The translations under genes were made by a program, and so were the position numbers. Source: Arsenicicoccus bolidensis DSM 15745 (GTDB taxonomy: Bacteria > Actinomycetota > Actinomycetes > Actinomycetales > Dermatophilaceae). Taken from it: a stretch of DNA of 64,000 bases. Positions 47,287 through 60,473 of this stretch are shown here, piece after piece. The notes under the pieces were generated by a model that did not search any database, was not told the DNA's origin, and worked only from the letters and a program-made list of their open reading frames with translations. The DNA is taken from the NCBI RefSeq assembly GCF_000426385.1, contig NZ_AUFG01000004.1:1-64000 (forward strand), written 5' to 3'. Position 1 is the first letter of the stretch; each line of letters begins with the position of its first letter.

Positions 47287-47340
47287 TCGTATGCCGGAAG
47301 GCCCCGACCCCACGAGGGGCCGGGGCCTTCCGGCATACGA
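47287..47340. terminator. Strong bidirectional terminator between nusB and bldD
   Basis: Perfect 20-bp arms TCGTATGCCGGAAGGCCCCG (47287-47306) and its reverse complement (47321-47340). The inner bases ACCCC/GGGGC extend the stem to a 4-base ACGA loop. It lies 19 bases past nusB and 50 bases past the bldD stop on the other strand, so it can end both transcripts. Confidence 0.85.
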
Positions 47341-47390
47341 GCTGGACGGGACGCCTGCGCGGACCCGGCAGGGTCAGGACTCGGGAAGGG

Positions 47391-47885
47391 TCAGGACTCC
47401 GGGATGCCGCGACGGGCGGCGGGGTCCAGGACGCCCCAGCCGACGAGCTCGTCGGCCAGCTGGCCGGGGGAGGTGTCGTAGATGACGGCGAGGGTGCGCA
47501 GGTCCTCCTGGCGGATGGACAGGACCTTGCCGTTGTAGTCGCCGCGCTGGGACTGGATGGTCGCGGCGTAGCGGGCGAGGGGGCCGGCGCGCTCGGCGGA
47601 CACCTGGGACAGCGCCTCGAGGTCGATGATCAGCTTGGCCGGGGCCTCGGTGGCGGGCGCCACCTCCGAGTCGGGCATGAGGGCCGAGACGGGCACGCCG
47701 TAGAAGTCGGCGAGCTCGGAGAGTCGCTGCACGGTCACGGCGCGGTCCCCACGCTCGTAGGAACCCACCACGACGGCCTTCCAGCGACCCTGGGAGCGCT
47801 CCTCGACCGCGTGCAGGGAAAGGCCCTGCTGGGTGCGGATGGAACGCAGCCGGGACCCGAGGGCCTTCGCGTAGTCGCTGGCCAT
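47391..47885 (-). CDS. bldD: BldD-family c-di-GMP-responsive transcriptional regulator
   Basis: The 164-residue protein has an N-terminal XRE-type HTH (residues 7-70: LGSRLRSIRTQQGLSLHAVE, SQGRWKAVVVGSYERGDRAV). The C-terminal domain has the BldD signature RGD-x8-RQED (about residues 113-127), the two-part c-di-GMP binding motif known from Streptomyces BldD (RxD-x8-RxxD). There c-di-GMP drives dimerisation and repression of developmental genes. Two BldD-box-like sequences in its own promoter suggest autorepression. Confidence 0.93.
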   Translation of the reverse strand: MASDYAKALGSRLRSIRTQQGLSLHAVEERSQGRWKAVVVGSYERGDRAVTVQRLSELADFYGVPVSALMPDSEVAPATEAPAKLIIDLEALSQVSAERAGPLARYAATIQSQRGDYNGKVLSIRQEDLRTLAVIYDTSPGQLADELVGWGVLDPAARRGIPES

Positions 47886-47902
47886 GACTGACTCCGATCA
47901 CG

Positions 47903-47939
47903 TAACTGTCTGTAACAGTGAAATGGTTACTCACTGTGA
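47903..47939. promoter_or_regulatory. Two BldD-box-like sites upstream of bldD
   Basis: Compared with the Streptomyces BldD box TNACNCWGNGTNA, TTACTCACTGTGA (47927-47939) has one mismatch and TAACTGTCTGTAA (47903-47915) has two. They lie 18-54 bases upstream of the bldD ATG in an AT-richer stretch. Autoregulation of bldD is established in Streptomyces; here it is inferred from sequence. Confidence 0.55.
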
Positions 47940-48142
47940 TCCTTGCGGCAAGCGCAACCGCCGAAAGCCCATCGGTATTCATTCGTATGGGCACATCTTT
48001 GACGCTGAGCGAGTGAATGGACGGTTTGAGTAGTGGTTGAGGTCGGTGGGTGTCCGCCCGATTGGCCCCGTCCTGTTCCGATTGTGACCGTCCGCGAGGG
48101 TTCGGGCGGTTGGGGCGCTGGCGAGGGGGCCCTGGACGCGGG

Positions 48143-48172
48143 TCACGACCACCCGCCCGGGCCCGCTAGGAT
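48143..48172 (+). promoter_or_regulatory. Probable promoter of the pyr operon
   Basis: TAGGAT at 48167-48172 is a good actinobacterial -10. An 18-bp spacer leads back to TCACGA at 48143-48148, a weak -35. Transcription would start near 48179, giving a leader of about 50 bases that just contains the PyrR-binding hairpin. Confidence 0.5.
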
Positions 48173-48186
48173 CATGCCGATCGACA

Positions 48187-48221
48187 TCCTTTAACGACGT
48201 CCAGCGAGGCGAGAAGGAGGT
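48187..48221 (+). promoter_or_regulatory. PyrR-binding RNA hairpin covering the pyrR ribosome binding site
   Basis: GTCCAGCGAGGCG (48199-48211) fits the PyrR loop consensus (RUCCnGnGAGGYU, last base differing). TCCTT (48187-48191) can pair with AAGGA (48214-48218), part of the AAGGAGGT ribosome binding site of pyrR. UMP-bound PyrR would stabilise the hairpin and hide the site. Translational repression of this layout is known for mycobacterial pyrR. Confidence 0.8.
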
Positions 48222-48229
48222 CAGACGCG

Positions 48230-48817
48230 ATGACGCCTGCCCCAGACCACACCCCCCAGTCATCCGGCGACGACGGCACCGATGCCCGGATCGTCATGAG
48301 CGACAACGAGATCGCCCGGGCCCTGCGACGCATGGCCCACGAGGTGCTCGAGCGCAACAAGGGAGCGGAGGGCCTCGTCGTCCTCGGCATCCCCACCCGA
48401 GGAGTCCCGCTCGCCCGCCGCCTGGCCACGACCATGGCCGAGGTCGAGGGCACGGACGTCCCCGTGGGCGCGATCGACATCACGATGTATCGAGACGACC
48501 TGCGGCGCAAGCCGATCCGCCCCGCGGAGAAGCTCGACATCCCCTCCGTCGGCATCGACGACAAGATCGTCGTCCTCGTCGACGACGTGCTCTACTCCGG
48601 CCGCACCGTCCGCGCCGCGCTCGACGCGCTGGCCGACCTGGGCCGCCCCCGGGCCGTCCGGCTCGCCGTCCTCGTGGACCGCGGCCACCGCGAGCTGCCC
48701 GTCCGCGCCGACCACGTCGGCAAGAATCTCCCCACCTCGTCCACCGAGCGGGTCTCGGTGCTGCTCGCCGAGCGTGACGGCACCGACGAGGTCCGCATCT
48801 CCGGAGGGAACCGGTGA
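48230..48817 (+). CDS. pyrR: Bifunctional pyr operon regulator / uracil phosphoribosyltransferase PyrR
   Basis: The 195-residue protein has a type-I PRTase fold. The PRPP loop is [20 protein letters not shown], with flexible-loop [11 protein letters not shown] and [12 protein letters not shown]. It senses UMP/UTP versus PRPP and binds pyr mRNA. The N-terminal ~20 residues are polar and non-conserved. The stop overlaps pyrB by 4 bases. It heads an operon of six pyrimidine genes and probably represses itself through the leader hairpin. Confidence 0.96.
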   Translation: MTPAPDHTPQSSGDDGTDARIVMSDNEIARALRRMAHEVLERNKGAEGLVVLGIPTRGVPLARRLATTMAEVEGTDVPVGAIDITMYRDDLRRKPIRPAEKLDIPSVGIDDKIVVLVDDVLYSGRTVRAALDALADLGRPRAVRLAVLVDRGHRELPVRADHVGKNLPTSSTERVSVLLAERDGTDEVRISGGNR

Positions 48818-49749
48818 ACAAGCACCTCCTGTCCATCAACGACCTGACCCGCGAGGACATCACCCAGATCCTCGACACCGCCGTGCAGATGCACGAGGTG
48901 CAGCACCGCGACATCAAGAAGCTCCCCACGCTGCGCGGCCGCACCGTCGTCAACTTCTTCTTCGAGGACTCGACCCGCACGCGCGGGTCCTTCGAGCTCG
49001 CCGAGAAGTGGCTGTCCGCCGACTCGCTCAACATGGCGGGCAAGGGGTCCTCCCTGTCCAAGGGCGAGTCCCTGCGCGACACGGTGATGAACCTCCAGGC
49101 CATGGGCGTGGACGGCTTCGTCATCCGCCACATGGCCTCCGGGGCGCAGCAGCAGATCGCGAGCTGGGTCTCCGGCGTGGTCATCAACGCCGGCGACGGC
49201 ACGCACGAGCACCCCACCCAGGCCCTGCTCGACGCCTACACCATGCGGCGCGAGCTGGGGGACCTCGACGGACGCCACGTGGTCATCTGCGGCGACCTGC
49301 GCCACAGCCGGGTCTTCCGCTCCAACGTGCTGTGCCTGGCCAAGCTCGGCGCGACGGTCACCGTCGTGGCGCCGCCCACGCTGATGCCGGACGGCATCCG
49401 CACCTGGGCCGAGCGCGACGGGTTCACCTGGTCCTACGACTTCGACGCCGAGATCCCCAAGGCCGACGTCGTCATGATGCTGCGCGTGCAGAAGGAGCGG
49501 ATGAGCGGCGGGTTCTTCCCCACGCCGCGCGAGTACATCGCGGGCTTCGGCCTCACGCCGCGCAGGCTCGAGCTCATGCGCGACGACGCGCTCGTCTGCC
49601 ACCCCGGCCCGATGAACCGCGGCCTGGAGATCTCCTCCGACGCCGCCGACGGCGCCCGGTCGGTGATCCTCGACCAGGTCTCCGGCGGCGTCGCCGTCCG
49701 CATGTCCGTGCTCTACCACCTGCTCGCCGGCGAAGGAGAGACCGCCTGA
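48814..49749 (+). CDS. pyrB: Aspartate carbamoyltransferase catalytic subunit
   Basis: The 311-residue protein has the carbamoyl-phosphate motif [18 protein letters not shown] (STRTR) at about residue 50. The second set of binding residues lies in [14 protein letters not shown] (HPTQ), and the aspartate-binding domain ends with [10 protein letters not shown]. It makes carbamoyl aspartate in the second step of UMP synthesis. No regulatory subunit gene (pyrI) is near, as usual in this phylum. Confidence 0.97.
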   Translation: MNKHLLSINDLTREDITQILDTAVQMHEVQHRDIKKLPTLRGRTVVNFFFEDSTRTRGSFELAEKWLSADSLNMAGKGSSLSKGESLRDTVMNLQAMGVDGFVIRHMASGAQQQIASWVSGVVINAGDGTHEHPTQALLDAYTMRRELGDLDGRHVVICGDLRHSRVFRSNVLCLAKLGATVTVVAPPTLMPDGIRTWAERDGFTWSYDFDAEIPKADVVMMLRVQKERMSGGFFPTPREYIAGFGLTPRRLELMRDDALVCHPGPMNRGLEISSDAADGARSVILDQVSGGVAVRMSVLYHLLAGEGETA

Positions 49750-51053
49750 TGTCCACCACCTTGATCACCGGCGCCAGCCTGCTCGGGGAGCGCACCGCCG
49801 ACGTCCTCGTCGTCGACGGCGTCGTCCGCGAGATCGGCTCCGCCGCAAGCATGTCCGTGAGCTCGGGCTCGGTCGACGAGACCATCGACGCGGACGGCCT
49901 GGTCGCCCTGCCCGGCCTCGTCGACCTGCACACGCACCTGCGCGAGCCGGGCCGCGAGGACGCCGAGACGATCCGCACCGGGTCCGCGGCCGCCGCGGTG
50001 GGCGGCTACTCGGCGGTCTTCGCGATGGCCAACACCCAGCCCGTCACCGACACCCCGGAGAAGGCCGAGGAGATCTGGCGACGCGGCCGCGAGGCGGGTC
50101 TGGTCGACGTCATGCCCGTCGGCTCCGTCACCAAGGGGCTCGCGGGCGAGGAGCTGTCCGAGATCGGCCTCATGGCGCGCTCCAGGGCCCGGGTGCGGGT
50201 GTTCTCCGACGACGGGCGCTGCGTGCACGACAGCCAGCTCATGCGCCGCGCGCTGGAGTACGTCACGGCCTTCGACGGCGTGATCTCCCAGCACTCCCAG
50301 GACCCCAAGCTCGCCGACGGCACCGCCTGCTGCCACGAGGGCGAGCTGTCCGGCCGTCTGGGGCTGCCCGGGTGGCCCGACGCCGCCGAGGAGGTCGTCG
50401 TCGCCCGCGACGTCATGCTGGCCAAGCAGACCGGCGGCCGGGTGCACGTCGCCCACGTCTCGACCCCCGGCTCCCTCGAGGTCATCCGCTGGGCGAAGTC
50501 CAAGGGGGTGCAGGTCACCGCGGAGGTCACCCCGCACCACCTGGTGCTCACCACCGACCTCCTGCAGGACTACGACACCGTCTACAAGGTCAACCCGCCC
50601 CTGCGCCCGAGCGAGTACGCCGAGGAGCTCCGCGCGGCCCTGGCCGACGGCACCATCGACGTCGTCGCCACCGACCACGCGCCCCACGTCGTCCACGACA
50701 AGGAGCACGCGTTCGCGGACGCGGCGTTCGGCATGCTCGGGCTCGAGACCGCGCTCGCCGTCGTCAGCGACGTGATGGTGCAGAGCGGGCGGATGTCCTG
50801 GGCCGACGTGGCCCGGGTCATGTCCACGCGCCCCGCCGAGATCGCCCGCCTCGAGGGTCACGGCCGGCCGCTGGCCGAGGGCGAGCCCGCCAACCTCGTG
50901 CTCGTCGACCCGAGCCGGTCTCTGACCGTGGACCGCGCTGCGAGCGCGTCGCTGTCGCGCAACAATCCGTGGCACGGGCGCACCCTGACCGGCGCCGTCC
51001 GCGCGACGATGCTGCGTGGGCGCATCACCGCCCGCGACGGCCAGCTCGCCTGA
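49749..51053 (+). CDS. pyrC: Dihydroorotase
   Basis: The 434-residue amidohydrolase cyclises carbamoyl aspartate. Metal-binding DLHTHLREPGREDAE is at about residues 59-73. Further ligands are His in SQHSQDPKLA, His in HVAHVST and Asp in VATDHAPH. It is the class-I type (multidomain, about 430 residues). ATG shares one base with the pyrB stop (TGATG). Confidence 0.97.
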   Translation: MSTTLITGASLLGERTADVLVVDGVVREIGSAASMSVSSGSVDETIDADGLVALPGLVDLHTHLREPGREDAETIRTGSAAAAVGGYSAVFAMANTQPVTDTPEKAEEIWRRGREAGLVDVMPVGSVTKGLAGEELSEIGLMARSRARVRVFSDDGRCVHDSQLMRRALEYVTAFDGVISQHSQDPKLADGTACCHEGELSGRLGLPGWPDAAEEVVVARDVMLAKQTGGRVHVAHVSTPGSLEVIRWAKSKGVQVTAEVTPHHLVLTTDLLQDYDTVYKVNPPLRPSEYAEELRAALADGTIDVVATDHAPHVVHDKEHAFADAAFGMLGLETALAVVSDVMVQSGRMSWADVARVMSTRPAEIARLEGHGRPLAEGEPANLVLVDPSRSLTVDRAASASLSRNNPWHGRTLTGAVRATMLRGRITARDGQLA

Positions 51054-51084
51054 ACCCCCTCCTCGCACCTGAGCGGAGCATGTC

Positions 51085-52250
51085 GTGACCCTGCGCCTCG
51101 AACGCCAACCGGCCCTGCTGATCCTCGAGGACGGACGGACCTTCTCGGGCCGGTCCTACGGAGCCGTCGGCAGCACCGTCGGCGAGGCGGTCTTCTCCAC
51201 CGGCATGACCGGCTACCAGGAGACCCTGACCGACCCGTCCTACCACCGGCAGGTCGTCGTCATGACGGCGCCGCACGTCGGCAACACCGGCGTCAACGGC
51301 GAGGACGACGAGTCGCACCGCATCTGGGTGTCCGGCTTCGTCGTCCGCGACCCCGCGCTGCGCCCCAGCAGCTGGCGCAGCACGGGGTCCCTGGAGGACG
51401 AGCTCGAGCGCCAGGGCGTCGTCGGCATCTGCGAGATCGACACCCGCGCCCTCACCCGTCACCTGCGCGAGCGGGGGTCGATGAAGGTCGGGATCTTCTC
51501 CGGCGACGTCGCCGACACGCCGCTGGAGCGGCTCATCGACCGGGTCGTCTCCCAGCCGGCGATGGAGGGCTCGGCCCTGGCCGCCGAGGTCAGCGCCGAC
51601 GAGCCCTACGTCGTCCGCCCCGAGGGCACGCCGCGCTACCGGGTGGCGGCGCTGGACCTCGGCATCAAGGGGATGACGCCTCAGCGGCTGGCGGAGCGGG
51701 GCATCGAGGTCCACGTCCTGCCGGCGACCTCGACGTTCTCCGACATACAGGCCCTCTCCCCGGACGCGGTGTTCATGTCCAACGGGCCGGGGGACCCGGC
51801 CGCCGCCGAGCACGAGGTGGGCGTCCTGCGCGAGGTGCTGGGCGCGCGGATCCCGTTCTTCGGGATCTGCTTCGGCAACCAGATCCTCGGGCGCGCCCTG
51901 GGGCTCGGCACCTACAAGCTCAAGTACGGCCACCGCGGCATCAACCAGCCGGTCATGGACCTGTCGACCCGCAAGGTCGAGATCACCGCGCAGAACCACG
52001 GCTTCGCCGTCGACGCGCCGATCGGCGAGGACCTCGACACGCCCTTCGGGCGGGCCCGGGTCAGCCACGTCGGCCTCAACGACCAGGTCGTCGAGGGCCT
52101 GGAGTGCCTGGACGTCCCGGCCTTCTCCGTGCAGTACCACCCCGAGGCGGCGGCCGGCCCGCACGACGCCGCCTACCTGTTCGACCGATTCGTCGACCTG
52201 ATCGGGTCCGCCCGCTCCGGCTCCGCCCCGTCCGAGGAGGACGCTCGCTG

Positions 52251-52251
<1 letters not shown>
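51085..52251 (+). CDS. carA: Carbamoyl-phosphate synthase small (glutaminase) subunit
   Basis: The 388-residue subunit has an N-terminal CPSase small-chain domain ([32 protein letters not shown]). The C-terminal class-I glutamine amidotransferase has Cys in [11 protein letters not shown] and the His-Glu of [10 protein letters not shown]. It supplies ammonia to CarB. GTG 51085. In M. tuberculosis a membrane protein gene separates pyrC and carA; here the gap is only 31 bases. Confidence 0.97.
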
Positions 52252-55562
<3,311 letters not shown>

Positions 55563-55617
55563 GACGGCATCCGGCCCGGACGGACCGGGTGAGCACCGAG
55601 CGACCCGAGGAGACCCC

Positions 55618-56478
55618 GTGAGCCAGACCCCCTTCGGCGTGCGGCTGCGCGCGGCCATGGACGCCCACGGGCCGCTGTGCGTCGGCATCGACCCGCACCA
55701 GCAGCTCGTGGAGTCCTGGGGGCTGCCCTACTCCCTCCAGGGCGTGGAACGCTTCGCCCTGACCTGCGTGGAGGCGTTCGGGGGAGAGGTGGCCTGCGTC
55801 AAGCCGCAGTCCGCGTTCTTCGAGGTCTTCGGATCCCGCGGGGTCGCCCTCCTCGAGCGCGTCCAGGCGGGGCTGCGCGAGGCCGGCACGCTCACGATCC
55901 TCGACGTCAAGCGCGGCGACATCGGCTCCACGATGACGGCCTACGCCGAGGCCTTCCTCGGCCAGGACAACCCCGACGCGGTCGACGCCATCACCGTGAG
56001 CCCCTATCTCGGCTACGGCTCGCTGCGACCGGCTCTCGACCTGGCGGCGACGACGGGGCGCGGCGTCTTCGTGCTGGCCCTCACCTCCAACCCCGAGGGC
56101 GCCTCGGTGCAGCACGCGCGGGGCGCCGACGGGCGCTCGGTCGCGGGCGAGGTCGTGGCCGGGGCGGCCGAGGACAACGCCGCTGCGCGCCGGGCCGGCG
56201 ACCTCGGGAGCGTCGGCCTCGTCGTGGGCGCGACGATCGGTGACGCGGCCCGAGACCTCGACCTGCGCTCGATGGGCGGACCGCTGCTCGCACCGGGCGT
56301 GGGAGCCCAGGGCGGCACGGCCGAGAGCCTGCGCCAGGTCTTCGGGGGCGCGCTGCCCCAGGTGCTTCCCTCCAGCTCGCGCGAGGTCCTGTCGGCCGGC
56401 CCCGACGTGCGGTCCCTGCGAGATGCCGTCCACCGGACGGGTCAGCAGATGCGCGCGCTGGTGACCCCGTCTGACTGA
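55618..56478 (+). CDS. pyrF: Orotidine 5'-phosphate decarboxylase (type 2)
   Basis: The 286-residue enzyme is the longer PyrF subfamily found in actinobacteria. The active-site sequence [12 protein letters not shown] (Asp and Lys of the charged network) is at about residue 100, and [11 protein letters not shown] near the N-terminus. It decarboxylates OMP to UMP. GTG 55618 lies 55 bases after carB with CGAGGAGA upstream. pyrD and pyrE are not in the operon here. Confidence 0.96.
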   Translation: MSQTPFGVRLRAAMDAHGPLCVGIDPHQQLVESWGLPYSLQGVERFALTCVEAFGGEVACVKPQSAFFEVFGSRGVALLERVQAGLREAGTLTILDVKRGDIGSTMTAYAEAFLGQDNPDAVDAITVSPYLGYGSLRPALDLAATTGRGVFVLALTSNPEGASVQHARGADGRSVAGEVVAGAAEDNAAARRAGDLGSVGLVVGATIGDAARDLDLRSMGGPLLAPGVGAQGGTAESLRQVFGGALPQVLPSSSREVLSAGPDVRSLRDAVHRTGQQMRALVTPSD

Positions 56479-56666
56479 ACGACGCGAAAGTGCGCGTCAA
56501 ATGTCCGGATTCGTTCCCAGCGATCTCCGGCGGGGGGCTAGGCTCGTCACACGCCGCTCGGGCCCCCGCCCCGCGTTGCGGCTGCGCTGGCCCCGCCAGT
56601 ACGTTGTCCACAAGCATCACCGACCGGCGCTGGCCAGCCCGGTCCAGACCCACCGAGGAGACTCCT

Positions 56667-56981
56667 GTGGCCTTGCCGACCCTGACCCCCGAGCAGCGAG
56701 CCGAGGCACTGGAGAAGGCCGCCGTCGCTCGACGCGAGCGCGCTGCGGTCAAGAACCAGCTCAAGTACGGCCAGGGCTCGCTGCGCTCGGTCCTCGCCGA
56801 GGGCAAGTCCAACGACGTCATCGGCAAGATGAAGGTCTACGTGCTGCTCGAGTCGCTCCCCGGCGTGGGTCAGGTGCGAGCCCGCCAGATCATGGAGGAG
56901 GTCGGGATCTCCCGCACCCGTCGCGTGCGCGGTCTCGGCGCCAACCAGATCGCGGCGCTGCTCGCCCGCTTCGAGAACTGA
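56667..56981 (+). CDS. mihF: Actinobacterial integration host factor (MihF/sIHF)
   Basis: The 104-residue protein matches mycobacterial IHF along its length: [38 protein letters not shown] (helix-two turns-helix DNA contact) and [16 protein letters not shown]. It is a nucleoid protein unrelated to HU/IHF-alpha. GTG 56667 after CGAGGAG. Upstream, TAGGCT (56539-56544) is a candidate -10 with a ~120-base leader. gmk follows after 5 bases, as in mycobacteria. Confidence 0.95.
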   Translation: MALPTLTPEQRAEALEKAAVARRERAAVKNQLKYGQGSLRSVLAEGKSNDVIGKMKVYVLLESLPGVGQVRARQIMEEVGISRTRRVRGLGANQIAALLARFEN

Positions 56982-56986
56982 GCGCG

Positions 56987-57577
56987 ATGACCGAGGCCGC
57001 TGCGCCCCGCCCCCGACTGGTGGTCCTCGCCGGGCCCACGGCGGTCGGCAAGGGCACGGTGGCGGCCTACGTCCGCGACCACCACCCCGAGGTCTGGCTG
57101 TCCGTCTCCGCCACCACGCGTGCGCCGAGGCCCGGCGAGCGGGACGGGGTGCACTACCACTTCCTGGACCGTGCCGAGTTCGAGCGCCGCCGCGACGCGG
57201 GGGAGTTCCTGGAGTGGGCGACCGTCCACGGCACCAACCTCTACGGCACGCCGCGCTGGCCCGTCGACGAGGTGCTGGCGGAGGGGCGTCCCGCGCTCCT
57301 CGAGATCGACCTCCAAGGCGCGCGCCAGGTGCGGGAGTCCATGCCCGAGGCGCTCTTCGTCTTCCTGGCCCCGCCGAGCTGGGACGAGCTGGTGCGCCGG
57401 CTGGTCGGCCGGGGCACCGAGGACGAGGCCGAGCGGGCCCGCCGCCTGACCACCGCGCGGGCCGAGATCGCCGCCCAGGCGGAGTTCGACGTCACCGTCG
57501 TCAACGACGATGTTCGCCGAGCGGCCGAGGAACTCGTATCATTGATGAGATCCACCCATCGACTGAAGCGAGACTGA
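56987..57577 (+). CDS. gmk: Guanylate kinase
   Basis: The 196-residue kinase phosphorylates GMP to GDP. P-loop [12 protein letters not shown] is at about residues 14-25. The GMP-binding lid region has [19 protein letters not shown], the family signature, with later [18 protein letters not shown] 56987. The N-terminus has an ~8-residue polar extension. rpoZ starts 2 bases after its stop. Confidence 0.97.
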   Translation: MTEAAAPRPRLVVLAGPTAVGKGTVAAYVRDHHPEVWLSVSATTRAPRPGERDGVHYHFLDRAEFERRRDAGEFLEWATVHGTNLYGTPRWPVDEVLAEGRPALLEIDLQGARQVRESMPEALFVFLAPPSWDELVRRLVGRGTEDEAERARRLTTARAEIAAQAEFDVTVVNDDVRRAAEELVSLMRSTHRLKRD

Positions 57578-57579
57578 CT

Positions 57580-57843
57580 GTGCCTGGCACCGTTGCTGCC
57601 CCCATCGGGATCACCAACCCGCCGATCGACGACCTGCTCCAGGTTGCGGACTCCAAGTACGCCCTGGTCATCTACTCGGCCAAGCGCGCCCGGCAGATCA
57701 ACGCCTACTACTCGCAGCTCTCCGAGGGCCTGCTGGAGTACGTCGGGCCGCTCGTCGAGACGCAGGTCCACGAGAAGCCCCTGTCGATCGCGCTGCGCGA
57801 GATCAACGACGGTCTGCTGACCTCCGAGCCCACCGAGGGCTGA
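57580..57843 (+). CDS. rpoZ: RNA polymerase omega subunit
   Basis: The 87-residue protein carries the actinobacterial omega pattern [35 protein letters not shown] and [14 protein letters not shown]. Omega assists beta-prime folding and polymerase assembly. GTG 57580; the gene is between gmk and coaBC as in mycobacteria and Streptomyces. Confidence 0.97.
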   Translation: MPGTVAAPIGITNPPIDDLLQVADSKYALVIYSAKRARQINAYYSQLSEGLLEYVGPLVETQVHEKPLSIALREINDGLLTSEPTEG

Positions 57844-57851
57844 CCCACGCC

Positions 57852-59204
57852 ATGGCTGTCCACGAGGACAGCAGCAGCGCCCGCCCCCGTCGCGTCGTCC
57901 TCGGCGTCGGCGGGGGCATCGCTGCCTACAAGGCCGCCTCGCTGCTGCGCCGCTTCACCGAGGCCGGTGACGACGTCACCGTCGTGCCGACCGGGGCGGC
58001 GCTGCGGTTCGTGGGGGAGCCGACCTGGTCGGCGCTGTCCGGCAAGCCCGTCACCCCCGAGGTCTTCGACGACGTCGAGCAGGTGCGGCACGTCCTGCTC
58101 GGCCAGCAGGCCGACCTCGTGGTCGTGGCCCCCTGCACCGCCAACCTGCTGGCCAAGGCCGCCCACGGCCTCGCCGACGACCTGCTGACCAATGTCCTGC
58201 TCACCGCCCGGTGCCCCGTGGTGCTCGCCCCCGCGATGCACACCGAGATGTGGCAGCACCCGGCGACCGTCGCCAACGTCGCGACGCTGCGGGCGCGTGG
58301 CGTCCACGTGATCGACCCCGCGTCCGGCCGCCTCACCGGCCGGGACACCGGCCCCGGGCGGCTGCCCGAGCCCGAGGCCATCCACGAGGCCTGCGAGCGG
58401 GTGCTGGAGGGCTCGCCGGTCGAGGCAGCGGGCCCGGCTGATGACGCGGACCTAGCGGGCACGGCTGATGACAGAGACGCAGCAGATCACCAGGACCTGC
58501 AGGGTTTGCGGGTCGTGGTCACCGCCGGCGGCACGCGCGAGGCGCTGGACCCCGTCCGATTCCTCGGGAACCGGTCGAGCGGCAAGCAGGGCATCGCGAT
58601 CGCCGAGGCGGCGGCCGCGCGCGGTGCCGAGGTCGTCCTGGTGGCGGGCGCGATCGACATACCGCCGCCGGAGCACCCGCGGATCCAGACCCGCAGGATC
58701 GAGTCAGCCCTGGAGCTGCAGGACGAGATGGCGGGCCTGCTCGACGACGCCGACGTCATCGTCATGGCCGCCGCGGTCGCCGACTTCCGCCCACGGGAGG
58801 TCGCGACCTCCAAGATCAAGAAGACCCACCAGGAGGATCCCGCCCACGCCCCGGACGAGTCCGCCCCCGTGATCGAGCTGGTCCGCAACCCCGACATCCT
58901 GGCCGGGCTGGTCCGCGACCGGGCCCGCAGCGGGGTCGACCGGCCCTACATCGTCGGCTTCGCCGCCGAGACCGGCGACGCGGAGCACACCGTGCTCGAG
59001 CTCGGGCAGGACAAGCTGCGGCGCAAGGGTTGCGACCTGCTGGTGGTCAACCAGGTGGGGGTCGGCGTGACCTTCGGCCAGGACGACAACACCGTGACGA
59101 TCCTGCGGCGCGACGGTGGAGAGCCCGTCACGACCGGGCCGACGACCAAGGCGCGCGTCTCACACACGCTCCTCGACGTCATCGCCGCCGACCTGCGGCG
59201 CTAG
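57852..59204 (+). CDS. coaBC: Bifunctional phosphopantothenoylcysteine decarboxylase / phosphopantothenate-cysteine ligase
   Basis: A 450-residue fusion for two steps of coenzyme A synthesis. The N-terminal FMN-dependent CoaC has [17 protein letters not shown] and APAMHTEMW (the usual Asn after PAM is His, as is common in actinobacteria). The C-terminal CoaB ligase has [20 protein letters not shown] and [10 protein letters not shown] ~25-residue Asp/Ala-rich linker (about 195-217) separates the domains. It lies 8 bases after rpoZ. Confidence 0.96.
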   Translation: MAVHEDSSSARPRRVVLGVGGGIAAYKAASLLRRFTEAGDDVTVVPTGAALRFVGEPTWSALSGKPVTPEVFDDVEQVRHVLLGQQADLVVVAPCTANLLAKAAHGLADDLLTNVLLTARCPVVLAPAMHTEMWQHPATVANVATLRARGVHVIDPASGRLTGRDTGPGRLPEPEAIHEACERVLEGSPVEAAGPADDADLAGTADDRDAADHQDLQGLRVVVTAGGTREALDPVRFLGNRSSGKQGIAIAEAAAARGAEVVLVAGAIDIPPPEHPRIQTRRIESALELQDEMAGLLDDADVIVMAAAVADFRPREVATSKIKKTHQEDPAHAPDESAPVIELVRNPDILAGLVRDRARSGVDRPYIVGFAAETGDAEHTVLELGQDKLRRKGCDLLVVNQVGVGVTFGQDDNTVTILRRDGGEPVTTGPTTKARVSHTLLDVIAADLRR

Positions 59205-59244
59205 ACTCCCGGCAACCTGCCGTCCATGCGCTGAGGAGCAACAC

Positions 59245-60447
59245 GTGTCGCGTCTGTTCACGTCCGAGTCCGTGACCGAGGGCCACCCCGACAAGATCTG
59301 CGACCAGATCTCCGACTCGATCCTCGACGAGATGCTCCGCCAGGATCCTCGCTCCCGGGTCGCGGTCGAGACCATGGTCACCACCGGACTCGTCCACGTC
59401 GCCGGCGAGGTGACGACCGAGGGGTATGTCGACATCCCCCGCATCGTGCGCGACACCGTCCTGCGGATCGGCTACGACAGCTCCACCAAGGGCTTCGACG
59501 GGCAGTCCTGCGGCGTCGAGATCTCCATCGGGCAGCAGAGCCCCGACATCGCCCAGGGCGTCGACACGGCCTACGAGTCCCGCACCGGCGGGGTAGACGC
59601 CCTCGACAAGCAGGGCGCGGGCGACCAGGGCCTGATGTTCGGCTACGCGTGCGACGACACGCCCGACCTCATGCCGCTGCCGATCCACCTGGCGCACCGC
59701 CTCTCCGAGCGCCTCACCGAGGTCCGCAAGGACGGGACGCTGCCCTACCTGCGGCCCGACGGCAAGACCCAGGTGACGATCGCCTACGACGGCGACCGCG
59801 CCGTCCGCGTCGACACCGTCGTGCTCTCCACGCAGCACGCGTCCGACATCTCCCTGGAGGGCCTGCTCCAGCCCGACATCGTCAAGCACGTCTTCGAGCC
59901 CGTGCTGGCCGAGCACGCCGACGGGCTCGACGTGGAGGGCTACCGCACGCTGGTCAACCCCACCGGCCGGTTCGAGATCGGCGGCCCCATGGGCGACGCC
60001 GGGCTCACCGGCCGCAAGATCATCGTCGACACCTACGGCGGCATGGCCCGACACGGTGGCGGCGCGTTCTCCGGCAAGGACCCCTCGAAGGTCGACCGTT
60101 CCGCCGCCTACGCCACCCGCTGGGTGGCCAAGAACGTCGTGGCCGCCGGCCTCGCCAAGCGGTGCGAGATCCAGGTCGCCTACGCCATCGGCAAGGCGCA
60201 GCCCGTCGGGCTGTACGTCGAGACGTTCGGCACCGAGACCGCTCCTGTCGACGCGATCCAGCGGGCCATCACCTCGACCTTCGACCTGCGTCCCGCGGCG
60301 ATCATCGACGACCTCGACCTGCTCCGCCCGATCTACGCCCGCACCGCCGCCTACGGCCACTTCGGCCGGACCGGCGGCGACGACCGCGGCTTCACCTGGG
60401 AGCAGACCAACCGCGTCGAGGACCTGCAGCGCGCCGTTCGCGGCTAG
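59245..60447 (+). CDS. metK: S-adenosylmethionine synthase
   Basis: The 400-residue enzyme makes SAM from methionine and ATP. Signature [12 protein letters not shown] and the P-loop-like [16 protein letters not shown] are intact, and the N-terminus [16 protein letters not shown] carries the ATP-contact His. GTG 59245 after GAGGAG. The 40-base gap from coaBC has no room for a SAM riboswitch. Confidence 0.98.
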   Translation: MSRLFTSESVTEGHPDKICDQISDSILDEMLRQDPRSRVAVETMVTTGLVHVAGEVTTEGYVDIPRIVRDTVLRIGYDSSTKGFDGQSCGVEISIGQQSPDIAQGVDTAYESRTGGVDALDKQGAGDQGLMFGYACDDTPDLMPLPIHLAHRLSERLTEVRKDGTLPYLRPDGKTQVTIAYDGDRAVRVDTVVLSTQHASDISLEGLLQPDIVKHVFEPVLAEHADGLDVEGYRTLVNPTGRFEIGGPMGDAGLTGRKIIVDTYGGMARHGGGAFSGKDPSKVDRSAAYATRWVAKNVVAAGLAKRCEIQVAYAIGKAQPVGLYVETFGTETAPVDAIQRAITSTFDLRPAAIIDDLDLLRPIYARTAAYGHFGRTGGDDRGFTWEQTNRVEDLQRAVRG

Positions 60448-60473
60448 GGCCGCGTGAGGCTGCCCACGGCAGG

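Larger units (their letters stand above)
47886..48229. promoter_or_regulatory. Divergent intergenic region bldD / pyrR
   Basis: These 344 bases carry the BldD boxes next to bldD, a lower-GC middle (about 47935-48080) without a credible gene, and the pyrR promoter and leader on the right. A CTTGCGGCAAG mini-hairpin (47942-47952) is the only other symmetric element I noted. Confidence 0.6.

Noticed and set aside
59205-59244. SAM riboswitch upstream of metK
   Set aside because: Only 40 bases separate coaBC and metK and no SAM-aptamer sequence is present.
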